Assembly (NCBI GenBank): GCA_905215345.1
Contig: CAJMPR010000003.1
Span: forward strand, 62,001 to 126,000
Source of the DNA: an uncultured bacterium
GTDB lineage: Bacteria; Bacteroidota; Bacteroidia; Bacteroidales; Bacteroidaceae
DNA: 64,000 nucleotides
Direction: 5' to 3'
In this document: piece after piece, positions 9,529 to 17,906 of the stretch
Layout: every line of letters begins with the position of its first letter
Numbering within the stretch: the stretch's first letter is position 1
Translations under genes and position numbers: made by a program
The notes under the pieces: generated by a model
What the model was told of the DNA's origin: nothing
Database searches by the model: none
The model's input: only the letters and a program-made list of their open reading frames with translations

Positions 9529-9562
9529 CTCGTCAACTTGCTCACTCAAACCTCGTCAACTT
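9529..9562 (+). repeat. CTCGTCAACTT direct repeat in the gdhA leader
   Basis: Two copies of CTCGTCAACTT start at 9529 and 9552, 23 bp apart. An inverted-looking ACGAGGTGACAAG lies upstream near 9496. The same motif in inverted form occurs at 12498-12600 with the same 23-bp spacing. Confidence 0.65.
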
Positions 9563-9590
9563 AAAATAACCAATATAAAGTAAATAGATT

Positions 9591-10928
9591 ATGAATGCAG
9601 CTAAGGTATTAGAAGATCTGAAAAGACGGTTCCCCAATGAACCGGAGTATCATCAAGCAGTAGAAGAAGTACTTGCTACTATTGAAGAAGAGTACAACAA
9701 ACATCCGGAGTTTGACAAAGCCAACTTAATCGAACGTCTTTGCATCCCCGATCGCGTTTACCAATTCCGTGTTACTTGGGTGGACGATAAAGGTAACGTA
9801 CAGACTAACATGGGCTACCGCGTACAGCATAACAATGCTATCGGCCCGTACAAAGGCGGAATCCGTTTCCATGCTTCTGTAAACCTGGGTATCCTGAAAT
9901 TCCTTGCGTTTGAGCAAACTTTCAAAAATTCACTGACTACTCTGCCTATGGGTGGTGGTAAAGGTGGTTCCGATTTCTCTCCGCGTGGTAAATCAAATGC
10001 CGAAGTAATGCGTTTCGTACAAGCTTTCATGCTGGAACTGTGGCGTCATATCGGTCCTGAAACTGACGTTCCTGCGGGTGACATCGGTGTAGGTGGTCGT
10101 GAAGTAGGTTTCATGTTCGGTATGTACAAGAAGTTAGCTCACGAATTTACCGGAACATTTACCGGTAAAGGCCGTGAATTCGGTGGTTCACTGATTCGTC
10201 CGGAAGCTACCGGTTACGGTAACATCTACTTCCTGATGGAAATGTTGAAGACTAAAGGTACCGACTTGAAAGGCAAGACTTGTTTGATATCCGGTTCAGG
10301 TAACGTAGCTCAATATACTGCTGAAAAAGTATTGGAATTGGGTGGTAAAGTTCTCACGATGTCCGACTCTGACGGTTATGTATACGACCCGGCAGGTATC
10401 GACCGCGAAAAGCTGGATTACATCATGGAACTGAAAAACCTCTATCGTGGACGTATCCGCGAATATGCAGAACAGTATCCGGGTGTTAAATATGTAGAAG
10501 GAGCTAAACCTTGGGGTGAAAAAGCAGATATCGCTCTGCCTTCTGCAACTCAAAACGAATTGAACGGCGACCATGCCCGTCAACTGGTAGCCAATGGTTG
10601 TATGGCAGTGAGCGAAGGTGCTAACATGCCTTCTACTCCGGAAGCTATCAAAGTATTCCAGGATGCTAAGATTCTGTATGCTCCGGGTAAAGCAGCCAAT
10701 GCAGGTGGTGTATCCGTATCAGGCCTTGAAATGACTCAAAACTCTATCAAACTGAGCTGGAGTAGCGAAGAGGTAGACGAAAAGTTGAAGAGCATCATGA
10801 AGAATATTCACGCAGCTTGCGTACAATACGGCACAGAAGCCGATGGTTATGTAAACTATGTAAAGGGTGCTAACGTTGCCGGATTTATGAAGGTAGCTAA
10901 AGCCATGATGGCACAAGGTATTCTGTAA
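9591..10928 (+). CDS. gdhA: Glutamate dehydrogenase (hexameric, NADP-type)
   Basis: Interconverts 2-oxoglutarate plus ammonium and glutamate. The 445 residues fit the small hexameric class. The catalytic lysine region PMGGGKGGSDF, the substrate region NNAIGPYKGGIRFH and the Rossmann motif GSGNVA are intact. After the second strand of the nucleotide fold it has SDSDGY, a serine like that in NADP-specific enzymes. A paralogue of equal length lies at 24954-26291 on the other strand; this copy is closer in my memory to the Bacteroides GdhA. It has its own promoter and terminator. Confidence 0.93.
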   Translation: MNAAKVLEDLKRRFPNEPEYHQAVEEVLATIEEEYNKHPEFDKANLIERLCIPDRVYQFRVTWVDDKGNVQTNMGYRVQHNNAIGPYKGGIRFHASVNLGILKFLAFEQTFKNSLTTLPMGGGKGGSDFSPRGKSNAEVMRFVQAFMLELWRHIGPETDVPAGDIGVGGREVGFMFGMYKKLAHEFTGTFTGKGREFGGSLIRPEATGYGNIYFLMEMLKTKGTDLKGKTCLISGSGNVAQYTAEKVLELGGKVLTMSDSDGYVYDPAGIDREKLDYIMELKNLYRGRIREYAEQYPGVKYVEGAKPWGEKADIALPSATQNELNGDHARQLVANGCMAVSEGANMPSTPEAIKVFQDAKILYAPGKAANAGGVSVSGLEMTQNSIKLSWSSEEVDEKLKSIMKNIHAACVQYGTEADGYVNYVKGANVAGFMKVAKAMMAQGIL

Positions 10929-10950
10929 AATAACGAAGCCATAGTTATAT

Positions 10951-10994
10951 AATAAGGGCGGGAGCTGCAAAGTTTCCCGCCCTTATTTTTTTTT
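10951..10994 (+). terminator. gdhA terminator
   Basis: AATAAGGGCGGGA pairs with TCCCGCCCTTATT and is followed by a run of T. Confidence 0.92.
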
Positions 10995-11002
10995 AAGACA
11001 AC

Positions 11003-11063
11003 GAATGTCGCCTACTATCAAGGTGAATGTCGCCTACCTTCACCTTGATAGTAGGCGACATTC
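11003..11063. repeat. Perfect 25-bp inverted repeat built from 22-nt units
   Basis: Arms at 11003-11027 and 11039-11063 are perfectly complementary around an 11-nt loop. GAATGTCGCCTAC occurs directly at 11003 and 11025 (22-nt period) and inverted at 11051-11063. It lies after the gdhA terminator and before the convergent nadD end. Confidence 0.9.
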
Positions 11064-11122
11064 GGGAGAATAGCAGACAAGTTTATTTGCCTGTATCTCT
11101 ACAAACAAAGAGATACAAAAAG

Positions 11123-11698
11123 TCAGTGAGATCGTGAGGGCAAGTTTGATAACTTTGCATAGACTGCAGGATGAAGAAAATAACGAATATCCCTTCCCTC
11201 CTCCAACGCCTGACGGATAAAAGTGGAACTGATTTCGAATTCAGGAGAATTTGCCAGCTTCACGCCCTCCGGTAAAGAAATAGCATTTACCGGAAAACCA
11301 GGACGAGGATAGATAAGAATAGGATTTTCGGCAAGGATACGTTCGGATTGGTACCAACGGGGGAAAAGCGCCCAATTATCCGAACCGATTATAAGAAAGA
11401 AAGTATGTTCAGGATAAGTCTCTTTCAACTTATCCAATGTATGAACTGTATAAGACGGACGGGGTAAATGGAATTCAAAATCGGATGCACGGAACTTGGG
11501 ATAATCTTCAACAGCAAGTTTTACCAACTCCAGACGAAGATTATCGTCCATCAATTCTGCTTCTTCTTTCAACGGATTGTGAGGGCTGACCATAAACCAT
11601 ACCTCATCCAAGCCCTCATATTCGCAAAGATAATTAGCGAGAGCCAGATGTCCGATATGAATCGGATTGAAAGAACCGCTGAATATTCCGATATTCAT
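11123..11698 (-). CDS. nadD: Nicotinate-nucleotide adenylyltransferase
   Basis: Adenylates nicotinate mononucleotide in NAD synthesis. The nucleotidyltransferase signature GIFSGSFNPIHIGHLALA is at the N-terminus, and FEISSTFIRQALEEG near the C-terminus matches the ISSTxIR motif. Length 191 is normal. It is the last gene of a reverse operon yicC-gmk-small membrane protein-nadD; the spacing from the 70-residue gene is 15 bp. Confidence 0.94.
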   Translation of the reverse strand: MNIGIFSGSFNPIHIGHLALANYLCEYEGLDEVWFMVSPHNPLKEEAELMDDNLRLELVKLAVEDYPKFRASDFEFHLPRPSYTVHTLDKLKETYPEHTFFLIIGSDNWALFPRWYQSERILAENPILIYPRPGFPVNAISLPEGVKLANSPEFEISSTFIRQALEEGRDIRYFLHPAVYAKLSNLPSRSH

Positions 11699-11713
11699 CT
11701 TATCAATCAGGAA

Positions 11714-11926
11714 CTATTGGATTTGTTGTTTCAAGCGTTTCCAACAACCGTAGATATTGGCGCCACTTATCAGCATAACGATCAGCATGGCAACTGCCGG
11801 AGTATATTCTTTGGCATCAACATTCAATATTGCCAGGACAATTGCCCCCAGAAACAAGAATATATTAACTACCAAAAGTATCTTATTAGTTTTCGAAGAT
11901 AATTTTCCACCTCTGTTCTGCTTCAT
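11714..11926 (-). CDS. 70-residue two-helix membrane protein between gmk and nadD
   Basis: A basic N-terminus (MKQNRGGKLSSKTNK) is followed by two hydrophobic stretches (about 17-36 and 44-60) and a basic tail. Its start overlaps the gmk stop by 4 bp, so it is likely translationally coupled. No named family is recognised. The tight packing between two essential-type genes argues it is real. Confidence 0.8.
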   Translation of the reverse strand: MKQNRGGKLSSKTNKILLVVNIFLFLGAIVLAILNVDAKEYTPAVAMLIVMLISGANIYGCWKRLKQQIQ

Positions 11927-12486
11927 TGATTCAAAAATTGAGTGATTACTTTTAGTGTCTCAGCCTTGGCTGTTTCCAAGTCATCGTTTACAATAACCGT
12001 ATCGAATTTGGGAGCAAATGTAAGTTCGTATTCCGCCTTAGCAACACGGCTTTCTATGACTTCGGGGGTATCAGTGCCACGCCCTACCAATCGTTTGCGC
12101 AACTCTTCTACTGACGGAGGCTGAATAAAAACGGATAAAGCACGTTCACCATAGAATTTCTTGATATTGCAGCCACCTACTACATCCACATCGAAAACAA
12201 CATTCTGCCCGGCAGCCAATTGCTTCTCTACCTGTTCCTTCAATGTTCCATAAAAACGATCCTGATAGACTTCCTCATATTCCAGGAATTCATCATTAGC
12301 AATACGACGGCGGAATTCATCAGGCGTAAGAAAGAAGTATTCCACTCCATGCTTTTCCGTGCCCCGGGGTGGACGGCTAGTAGCAGAAATGGAAAAAGCA
12401 AGATTCAGGTTTTTAGTCAACAGATAATTGATAATCGTTGATTTTCCTGAACCCGAAGGAGCTGAAAAAATAATTAATTTACCCAT
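11923..12486 (-). CDS. gmk: Guanylate kinase
   Basis: Phosphorylates GMP to GDP. The P-loop SAPSGSGKST is at residues 8-17, followed by the GMP-binding region TSRPPRGTEKHGVEYFF and the lid region LVGRGTDTPE. At 187 residues it is of normal length. It is preceded by a 145-bp spacer containing GTTGACGAGG inverted repeats that separates it from yicC. Confidence 0.95.
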   Translation of the reverse strand: MGKLIIFSAPSGSGKSTIINYLLTKNLNLAFSISATSRPPRGTEKHGVEYFFLTPDEFRRRIANDEFLEYEEVYQDRFYGTLKEQVEKQLAAGQNVVFDVDVVGGCNIKKFYGERALSVFIQPPSVEELRKRLVGRGTDTPEVIESRVAKAEYELTFAPKFDTVIVNDDLETAKAETLKVITQFLNQ

Positions 12487-12497
12487 GCTATTTTATA

Positions 12498-12600
12498 GTT
12501 GACGAGGTTTCAGTTAACAAGTTGACGAGAAAGATAGTCACATTACTTATTCAGTTAAAAGTAACACCCTTGTTACCTTGTCTACTGAAACCTCGTCAAC
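12498..12600. repeat. GTTGACGAGG repeats with a 16-bp inverted copy between yicC and gmk
   Basis: GTTGACGAGG at 12498 and GTTGACGAG at 12521 are direct copies 23 bp apart. CTGAAACCTCGTCAAC at 12585-12600 is the perfect complement of 12498-12513. The layout is direct copies, a core, then an inverted copy. Confidence 0.8.
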
Positions 12601-12631
12601 CTTACAAGTTTCGCCTATTGCAAAACTTGAA

Positions 12632-13510
12632 TTACATAACATTCAATACCTGTTCCTTGATTTGTTCAAGTTCATCCTTCATCTGCACAACAATCTTCTG
12701 CATTTCGGCATGATTGGATTTACTTCCCAGCGTATTGATTTCACGTCCCATTTCCTGAGCAATGAAACCGAGTTTCTTGCCTTGTCCGCTACCGCTTTCA
12801 AGAGTACTGATAAAGTATTTCAAGTGGTTGGAAAGACGTTGCTTTTCTTCGTTGACATCCAGTTTTTCTATGTAGTAGATAAGCTCCTGCTCCAGGCGAT
12901 TCTTGTCGTAATCCACGTTCAAAGTCTTCTCAAGAGCATCGGTAATACGTTCTTTCACCTTGGCTACACGTTCTTTTTCGAACGGTTCCACAGCTTCCAG
13001 CAAGTGAGCAATGTTCGCTATTTTTTCACGGAACTTCTTTTCCAATGCGGCACCTTCCTGCTTGCGGAAATCTACCAGATGATTAATAGCTTCTTCTACA
13101 ACTTTACGTACATTCTGCCACTCCTCATCCGTCAACGGTTGAACTTCATCTTTACCCATAATATCAGGCATACGCATGATGGTTGCCATAGAATGTTCAT
13201 TAGGGTGAGTATACCCCAAAGCAGCAGCCAGCGCACTCATTTGCTGGTCATAGCTTTGTGCCAGCGCTATATTGATTTGCGCAGCCGAGTCGCTTACTCC
13301 CTTCTCAATCCAAAGGCTGAAATCGACCTTTCCACGTTCCAGAATTTTAGATATTTCGTTACGGATTTCCATTTCCTTCTCGCGATAGAGCGGAGCGATA
13401 CGAGTAGACAAATCCATTGCTTTACTGTTGAGCGACTTGATCTCAACATTGATTTTCTTATCGGACAGTTCGGCAGTAGCCTTGCCGTAGCCCGTCATAG
13501 ATTGTATCAT
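12632..13510 (-). CDS. YicC/YloC family endoribonuclease
   Basis: The N-terminus MIQSMTGYG and the following VEIKSLNSK are the family signature, and the C-terminal ALGSKSNH-like segment (NTLGSKSNHAEMQKIVVQMKDELEQIKEQ) is typical of the DUF1732 part. E. coli YicC has been linked to RNA cleavage; the role in Bacteroides is not established. Length 292 is normal. It heads the reverse operon, with a TAAATTTG box at 13528-13535. Confidence 0.9.
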   Translation of the reverse strand: MIQSMTGYGKATAELSDKKINVEIKSLNSKAMDLSTRIAPLYREKEMEIRNEISKILERGKVDFSLWIEKGVSDSAAQINIALAQSYDQQMSALAAALGYTHPNEHSMATIMRMPDIMGKDEVQPLTDEEWQNVRKVVEEAINHLVDFRKQEGAALEKKFREKIANIAHLLEAVEPFEKERVAKVKERITDALEKTLNVDYDKNRLEQELIYYIEKLDVNEEKQRLSNHLKYFISTLESGSGQGKKLGFIAQEMGREINTLGSKSNHAEMQKIVVQMKDELEQIKEQVLNVM

Positions 13511-13527
13511 AATGTTATAGTTTTGTG

Positions 13528-13535
13528 CAAATTTA
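13528..13535 (-). promoter_or_regulatory. -7 box of the yicC operon
   Basis: CAAATTTA on the plus strand reads TAAATTTG on the minus strand, 18 bp upstream of the yicC ATG. Confidence 0.5.
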
Positions 13536-13567
13536 CGGGATTATTTTAATTACTGAAAATAATCATG

Positions 13568-13575
13568 TAAATTTG
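13568..13575 (+). promoter_or_regulatory. -7 box of the tsaB promoter
   Basis: TAAATTTG lies 26 bp before the tsaB ATG, divergent from the yicC box 32 bp away. Confidence 0.5.
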
Positions 13576-13601
13576 CCACAATAAAATTCAGAATAGAAGT
13601 T

Positions 13602-14306
13602 ATGTCATGTATCTTGCATATTGAAACGTCCACTTCGGCCTGCTCCGTAGCCGTGAGCGAAGACGGGCAGAACGTTTTCAAGAAAGAAGACCTGAACGGT
13701 CCTTCTCACGCTATTTCACTAGGAGTATTTGTGGACGAGGCACTGTCTTTTGCCGACAGTCATGCTATGCCGTTGGATGCAGTTGCCGTGAGTTGCGGTC
13801 CCGGTTCATATACCGGATTGCGTATCGGCGTATCAATGGCAAAAGGTGTTTGTTACGGTCGTAATCTGCCTCTTATCGGACTCCCGACATTGAAAGTACA
13901 ATGTGTGCCGGTGTTGCTTTATCATGAAGAGTTACCTGACGACGCCCTATTATGTCCGATGATTGACGCCCGCCGTATGGAAGTATATGCCGCTGTCTAT
14001 GACCGGGCGCTAAAACCGGTACGTGATATTGCCGCCGATATTGTTGACGAAAACTCATACAAAGAGTTTCTGGACAAACAGCCCGTTTACTTCTTTGGTG
14101 ATGGTGCGGCAAAATGTAAAGAGAAAATAACGCATCCCAATGCGCACTTTATTGACGGTATTCGTCCGCTTGCAAGTATGATGTTCCCGCTTGCTGAAAA
14201 AGCGATTGCAGAGAATGACTACAAAGATGTAGCATACTTTGAGCCGTTCTACTTGAAAGAGTTCGTGGCGAGCATGCCGAAGAAATCACTAATAACCAAT
14301 CACTAA
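13602..14306 (+). CDS. tsaB: tRNA threonylcarbamoyladenosine biosynthesis protein TsaB
   Basis: A non-catalytic partner of TsaD in t6A37 modification of tRNA. The ASKHA-fold start ILHIETSTSACSVAVSEDG and the SCGPGSYTGLRIGVSMAKG segment are diagnostic. At 234 residues it is of normal length. It is followed after 5 bp by the DUF4290 gene, so the two are probably one transcript. Confidence 0.93.
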   Translation: MSCILHIETSTSACSVAVSEDGQNVFKKEDLNGPSHAISLGVFVDEALSFADSHAMPLDAVAVSCGPGSYTGLRIGVSMAKGVCYGRNLPLIGLPTLKVQCVPVLLYHEELPDDALLCPMIDARRMEVYAAVYDRALKPVRDIAADIVDENSYKEFLDKQPVYFFGDGAAKCKEKITHPNAHFIDGIRPLASMMFPLAEKAIAENDYKDVAYFEPFYLKEFVASMPKKSLITNH

Positions 14307-14311
14307 AAAAG

Positions 14312-14938
14312 ATGCAATATAATACTCAACAAAAACGGATGCCTCTGCCGGAATACGGACGCAGTATCCAAAACATGGTAGATCATGCGCTGACAATTGA
14401 AGACCGTGCCGAACGTCAACGTTGCGCAAATACGATAATTAATATCATGGGAAATATGTTTCCCCATTTGCGTGACGTGCCTGATTTCAAACATAAATTA
14501 TGGGACCATCTGGCTATCATGTCCGATTTCAAACTGGACATCGATTATCCGTATGAAATCATCCGCAAGGATAATCTCAACACAAAACCGGAGAATGTAC
14601 CTTACCCCAGTACCAAGATACGTTACCGCCACTACGGTCGCACCCTTGAAGTACTAATAAACAAGGCTTGTGGATTCCCCGAGGGAGACGAGAAACAGAA
14701 TCTGGTAGCATTAATCTGTAACCATATGAAGAAAGATTATATGGCATGGAACAAAGATACTGTAGACGAACGTAAGATTGCCGATGATTTGGCAGAACTT
14801 TCTGACGGCAAACTGCTAATGACCGATAGCATCATCCGACTGATGGCAGAAAGAATCGACCTGAACTATCGTCCCAAGATGAATAATCAGAACAATAACC
14901 GGAATAATAATAACCGGAACAATAAGAGGAAATATTAA
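14312..14938 (+). CDS. DUF4290 domain protein
   Basis: A 208-residue protein with a start (PEYGRSIQNMVDHA) and middle region (FPHLRDVPDFKHKLWDHL) that I associate with the Bacteroidetes-specific DUF4290 family; its function is unknown. The last 20 residues are low-complexity Asn/Arg with a basic end, possibly a nucleic-acid contacting tail. The position between tsaB and the murA cluster suggests a housekeeping role. Confidence 0.8.
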   Translation: MQYNTQQKRMPLPEYGRSIQNMVDHALTIEDRAERQRCANTIINIMGNMFPHLRDVPDFKHKLWDHLAIMSDFKLDIDYPYEIIRKDNLNTKPENVPYPSTKIRYRHYGRTLEVLINKACGFPEGDEKQNLVALICNHMKKDYMAWNKDTVDERKIADDLAELSDGKLLMTDSIIRLMAERIDLNYRPKMNNQNNNRNNNNRNNKRKY

Positions 14939-14946
14939 TTAAAGTC

Positions 14947-15030
14947 ATGAGTTATTTATTATAAAGCCATTTTACCTCTCATAATAAATACTTCATAGCT
15001 AATAACTCATAACTCATAACTTATAACTTT
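14947..15030. repeat. Heptamer element before murA
   Basis: ATGAGTTATT at 14947-14956 is perfectly complementary to AATAACTCAT at 15001-15010, which continues in 7-nt steps as AACTCAT, AACTTAT, AACTTTT up to the murA start codon. Confidence 0.7.
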
Positions 15031-15032
15031 TC

Positions 15033-16337
15033 ATGGCATCATTTGTAATCGAAGGTGGACACAGCCTTTCCGGAGATATTTACCCCCAAGGAGCAAAGAA
15101 TGAAGTGTTGCAGATTATCTGCGCCACGTTACTTACGGCCGAAGAGGTGACTGTACACAACATACCGGACATACTGGACGTCAATAATCTGATTCAATTG
15201 ATGCGGGATATGGGTGTAAGCGTATCCAAGAAAGGTATTGATACTTATAGTTTTCAAGCCTCGAATGTAGATTTCACTTATCTGGAAAGTGATGCGTTCT
15301 TGAAGAAGTGCTCCAGTTTGCGGGGTTCGGTGATGCTGGTAGGCCCGATGGTGGCACGCTTCGGCAAAGCAATGATTTCCAAGCCGGGTGGAGATAAGAT
15401 AGGTCGTCGCCGTCTCGACACGCACTTCATCGGCATTCAAAACCTGGGAGCCAAATTTGAATACAACGATAAACGGGAGATATACGAAATATCATCCCAG
15501 CAGTTACACGGTGCTTACATGCTGCTGGATGAAGCATCCGTAACAGGAACTGCCAACATTGTTATGGCAGCCGTATTGGCAAAAGGCAAAACCACGATAT
15601 ACAATGCGGCTTGTGAACCATACATACAGCAATTATGTAAAATGCTGAACCGTATGGGCGCCAAGATTGAGGGCATCGCTTCCAATCTCCTCACTATTGA
15701 AGGAGTAGACGAACTGCATGGTACCGAGCATACGATTCTTCCGGACATGATTGAAGTAGGAAGTTTCATCGGTATGGCCGCTATGACAAGAAGTGAGCTA
15801 ACTATTAAAAATGTTTCGCATGAGAATCTGGGCATCATCCCCGACAGTTTTCGCCGTCTGGGCATCAAGATGGAACAACGAGGTGACGATATATACGTGC
15901 CTGCACAAGATACCTACCAGATAGAGTCATTCATCGACGGTTCTATCATGACGATTGCCGACGCTCCGTGGCCGGGACTTACTCCGGATTTGCTCAGCGT
16001 ATTGCTGGTAGTTGCCACACAGGCAAAGGGTAGCGTACTTATTCATCAGAAAATGTTTGAAAGCCGTCTGTTCTTCGTGGATAAACTGATAGACATGGGA
16101 GCGCAAATCATTCTGTGTGACCCGCATCGTGCCGTAGTCATTGGACATAATCACGGCTTCCAGCTACGTGGTGGCAATATGACCTCACCCGATATCCGTG
16201 CAGGTATTGCCTTATTAATAGCTGCCATGAGTGCCGACGGTATCAGTCGTATTCATAATATAGAACAGATAGACCGGGGATATCAAAATATTGAAGGACG
16301 ATTAAATGTTCTCGGTGCGAGAATAACAAGAATATGA
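15033..16337 (+). CDS. murA: UDP-N-acetylglucosamine 1-carboxyvinyltransferase
   Basis: First committed step of peptidoglycan precursor synthesis, transferring enolpyruvate from PEP to UDP-GlcNAc. The 434 residues match the family throughout (GAKNEVLQ near the start, MVARFGKA, DMIEVGSF, DIRAGIALLIAA). The catalytic loop reads KPGGDKIGRRRLDTH, with Asp121 at the position of the usual fosfomycin-reactive cysteine (Cys115 in E. coli). Its TGA overlaps the rimM ATG (ATGA), so the two are coupled. Confidence 0.95.
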   Translation: MASFVIEGGHSLSGDIYPQGAKNEVLQIICATLLTAEEVTVHNIPDILDVNNLIQLMRDMGVSVSKKGIDTYSFQASNVDFTYLESDAFLKKCSSLRGSVMLVGPMVARFGKAMISKPGGDKIGRRRLDTHFIGIQNLGAKFEYNDKREIYEISSQQLHGAYMLLDEASVTGTANIVMAAVLAKGKTTIYNAACEPYIQQLCKMLNRMGAKIEGIASNLLTIEGVDELHGTEHTILPDMIEVGSFIGMAAMTRSELTIKNVSHENLGIIPDSFRRLGIKMEQRGDDIYVPAQDTYQIESFIDGSIMTIADAPWPGLTPDLLSVLLVVATQAKGSVLIHQKMFESRLFFVDKLIDMGAQIILCDPHRAVVIGHNHGFQLRGGNMTSPDIRAGIALLIAAMSADGISRIHNIEQIDRGYQNIEGRLNVLGARITRI

Positions 16338-16870
16338 TAAGAAAAGAAGAAGTATATAAGATAGGAATATTCAACAAGCCGCATGGTATTCATGGCGAAA
16401 TATCATTCACATTTACGGATGACATCTTCGACCGGGTGGAATCTGAATACCTTATTTGCTTATTGGACGGCATTCTGGTACCGTTCTTTCTGGAAGAGTA
16501 CCGTTTTCGTTCGGACACTACGGCGCTTGTCAAACTCGAAGGAGTAGATACTGCGGAACGTGCCCGCATGTTTACCAATATTGAAGTTTACTTCCCCATT
16601 AAGCATGTAGAAGAGACAGAACCAAACGAATTAAGTTGGGATTTCTTTGTCGGCTTCCGTATAGAAGACGTTCATCACGGCAAGTTGGGTGAAGTAACGG
16701 AGATAGACACTTCTACCATTAATACATTATTCGTGGTGGACTATCAGGGAGAGGAATTACTGATTCCCGCTCAAGAAGATTTCATCGTAGAAATAGACCA
16801 GAAAGAGAAAGTCATTACGGTAGATTTACCGGAAGGATTACTGACATTGGAGGAAACGGAAGAAGTGTGA
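16334..16870 (+). CDS. rimM: Ribosome maturation factor RimM
   Basis: Assists 30S assembly by binding S19. An N-terminal RimM domain with IGIFNKPHGIHGEISF and a C-terminal PRC-barrel-like part ending LLIPAQEDFIVEIDQ are present. It is 178 residues, which is normal, and shares the ATGA overlap with murA. Confidence 0.93.
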   Translation: MIRKEEVYKIGIFNKPHGIHGEISFTFTDDIFDRVESEYLICLLDGILVPFFLEEYRFRSDTTALVKLEGVDTAERARMFTNIEVYFPIKHVEETEPNELSWDFFVGFRIEDVHHGKLGEVTEIDTSTINTLFVVDYQGEELLIPAQEDFIVEIDQKEKVITVDLPEGLLTLEETEEV

Positions 16871-16872
16871 GG

Positions 16873-16970
16873 AAATTATAAATTATAAATTATAAATTAT
16901 AAATTAGGAATGGTCTAAGCTATACACTGCGCAGCAATTCATAATTAATAATTTAAAACTCATAATTATA
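16873..16970. repeat. Heptamer element with GCGCAGC core before the M23 peptidase gene
   Basis: AAATTAT is repeated almost five times in exact 7-nt steps (16873-16906). A core of about 29 nt holding GCGCAGC (16929-16935) follows. Then five degenerate 7-nt units lead to the start codon (AATTCAT, AATTAAT, AATTTAA, AACTCAT, AATTATA). The two sides are largely complementary. Confidence 0.8.
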
Positions 16971-16975
16971 GTACG

Positions 16976-17839
16976 ATGGCAAAGAAAAAGAAACGAAGTA
17001 AAGTCTTTTGGAACAATATTAAGTTCAAATACAAACTGACTATCACTAATGAGAATACGCTCGAAGAGATAGTGGGGCTTCATGTATCCAAACTGAACGG
17101 TATTTCCGTATTGCTTTCCGTACTGACGGTTTTATTTCTTATAGCTGCCGTTATCATCGCATTCACCCCATTACGTAACTACCTGCCCGGATATATGAAC
17201 AGTGAAATCCGTGCACAGGTCGTTGAGAATGCTTTACGAGTAGACTCATTGCAACAATTGGTAGACAGGCAAAATCTGTATATCATGAATATACAGGATA
17301 TCTTTCAGGGAAAGATTAAGGCTGATACTGTACATTCCATGGATTCACTAACTACTGTTCGCGAAGATTCACTCATGGCACGTACCCAACGGGAAGCCGA
17401 CTTCCGCAAGCAATATGAGGAAACAGAAAAGTATAACTTGACAAGTATCACATCCCGTCCCGAAGTAGACGGTCTGATATTCTACCGCCCTACCCGGGGT
17501 ATGATATCCTCTACTTTCAATGCTGATAAGAAGCATTATGGCACGGACATAGCCGCCAATCCGGGTGAAAGCGTATTGGCAACATTGGACGGTACCGTAA
17601 TACTAAGTACATATACTGCCGAAACCGGTTACCTGATAGAGGTTCAGCATAACCAGGACTTCGTATCCGTCTACAAACATTGCGGCTCTCTGCTGAAGCG
17701 AGAAGGCGATGTAGTAAAAGGCGGTGAGGCCATTGCCTTGGTAGGAAATACCGGACAACAAACCACCGGCCCTCATCTGCATTTTGAGCTGTGGCATAAG
17801 GGAAGAGCGGTAAATCCGGAATTGTATGTGGTATTTTAA
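16976..17839 (+). CDS. Membrane-anchored M23 family (LytM-type) metallopeptidase
   Basis: The N-terminus is very basic (MAKKKKRSK), with one membrane helix near 40-62, a periplasmic coiled region (about 75-150) and a C-terminal LytM domain. The zinc motifs HYGTD (about residue 186) and HLHFE (about residue 266) are both present, so it may be an active peptidoglycan endopeptidase. It sits in the murA-rimM-M23-dxr-rseP cluster, consistent with an envelope role. Substrate crosslink type is not predictable. Confidence 0.9.
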   Translation: MAKKKKRSKVFWNNIKFKYKLTITNENTLEEIVGLHVSKLNGISVLLSVLTVLFLIAAVIIAFTPLRNYLPGYMNSEIRAQVVENALRVDSLQQLVDRQNLYIMNIQDIFQGKIKADTVHSMDSLTTVREDSLMARTQREADFRKQYEETEKYNLTSITSRPEVDGLIFYRPTRGMISSTFNADKKHYGTDIAANPGESVLATLDGTVILSTYTAETGYLIEVQHNQDFVSVYKHCGSLLKREGDVVKGGEAIALVGNTGQQTTGPHLHFELWHKGRAVNPELYVVF

Positions 17840-17906
17840 GTATGAAATATAAGGTATAAAGTACAAAATATAAAGTATAAATCAGAAATCTGAAATCATA
17901 AGACTG
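17838..17906 (+). repeat. Heptamer array before dxr
   Basis: From the stop of the M23 gene to the dxr ATG the spacer can be cut into 7-nt units without gaps: AAGTATG, AAATATA, AGGTATA, AAGTACA, AAATATA, AAGTATA, AATCAGA, AATCTGA, AATCATA. TCAGAAATCTGA in it is palindromic. Confidence 0.65.

Noticed and set aside
12578..13549. Long forward open frame of 323 codons
   Set aside because: It is the antisense shadow of yicC (12632-13510), whose family signature is clear on the reverse strand.
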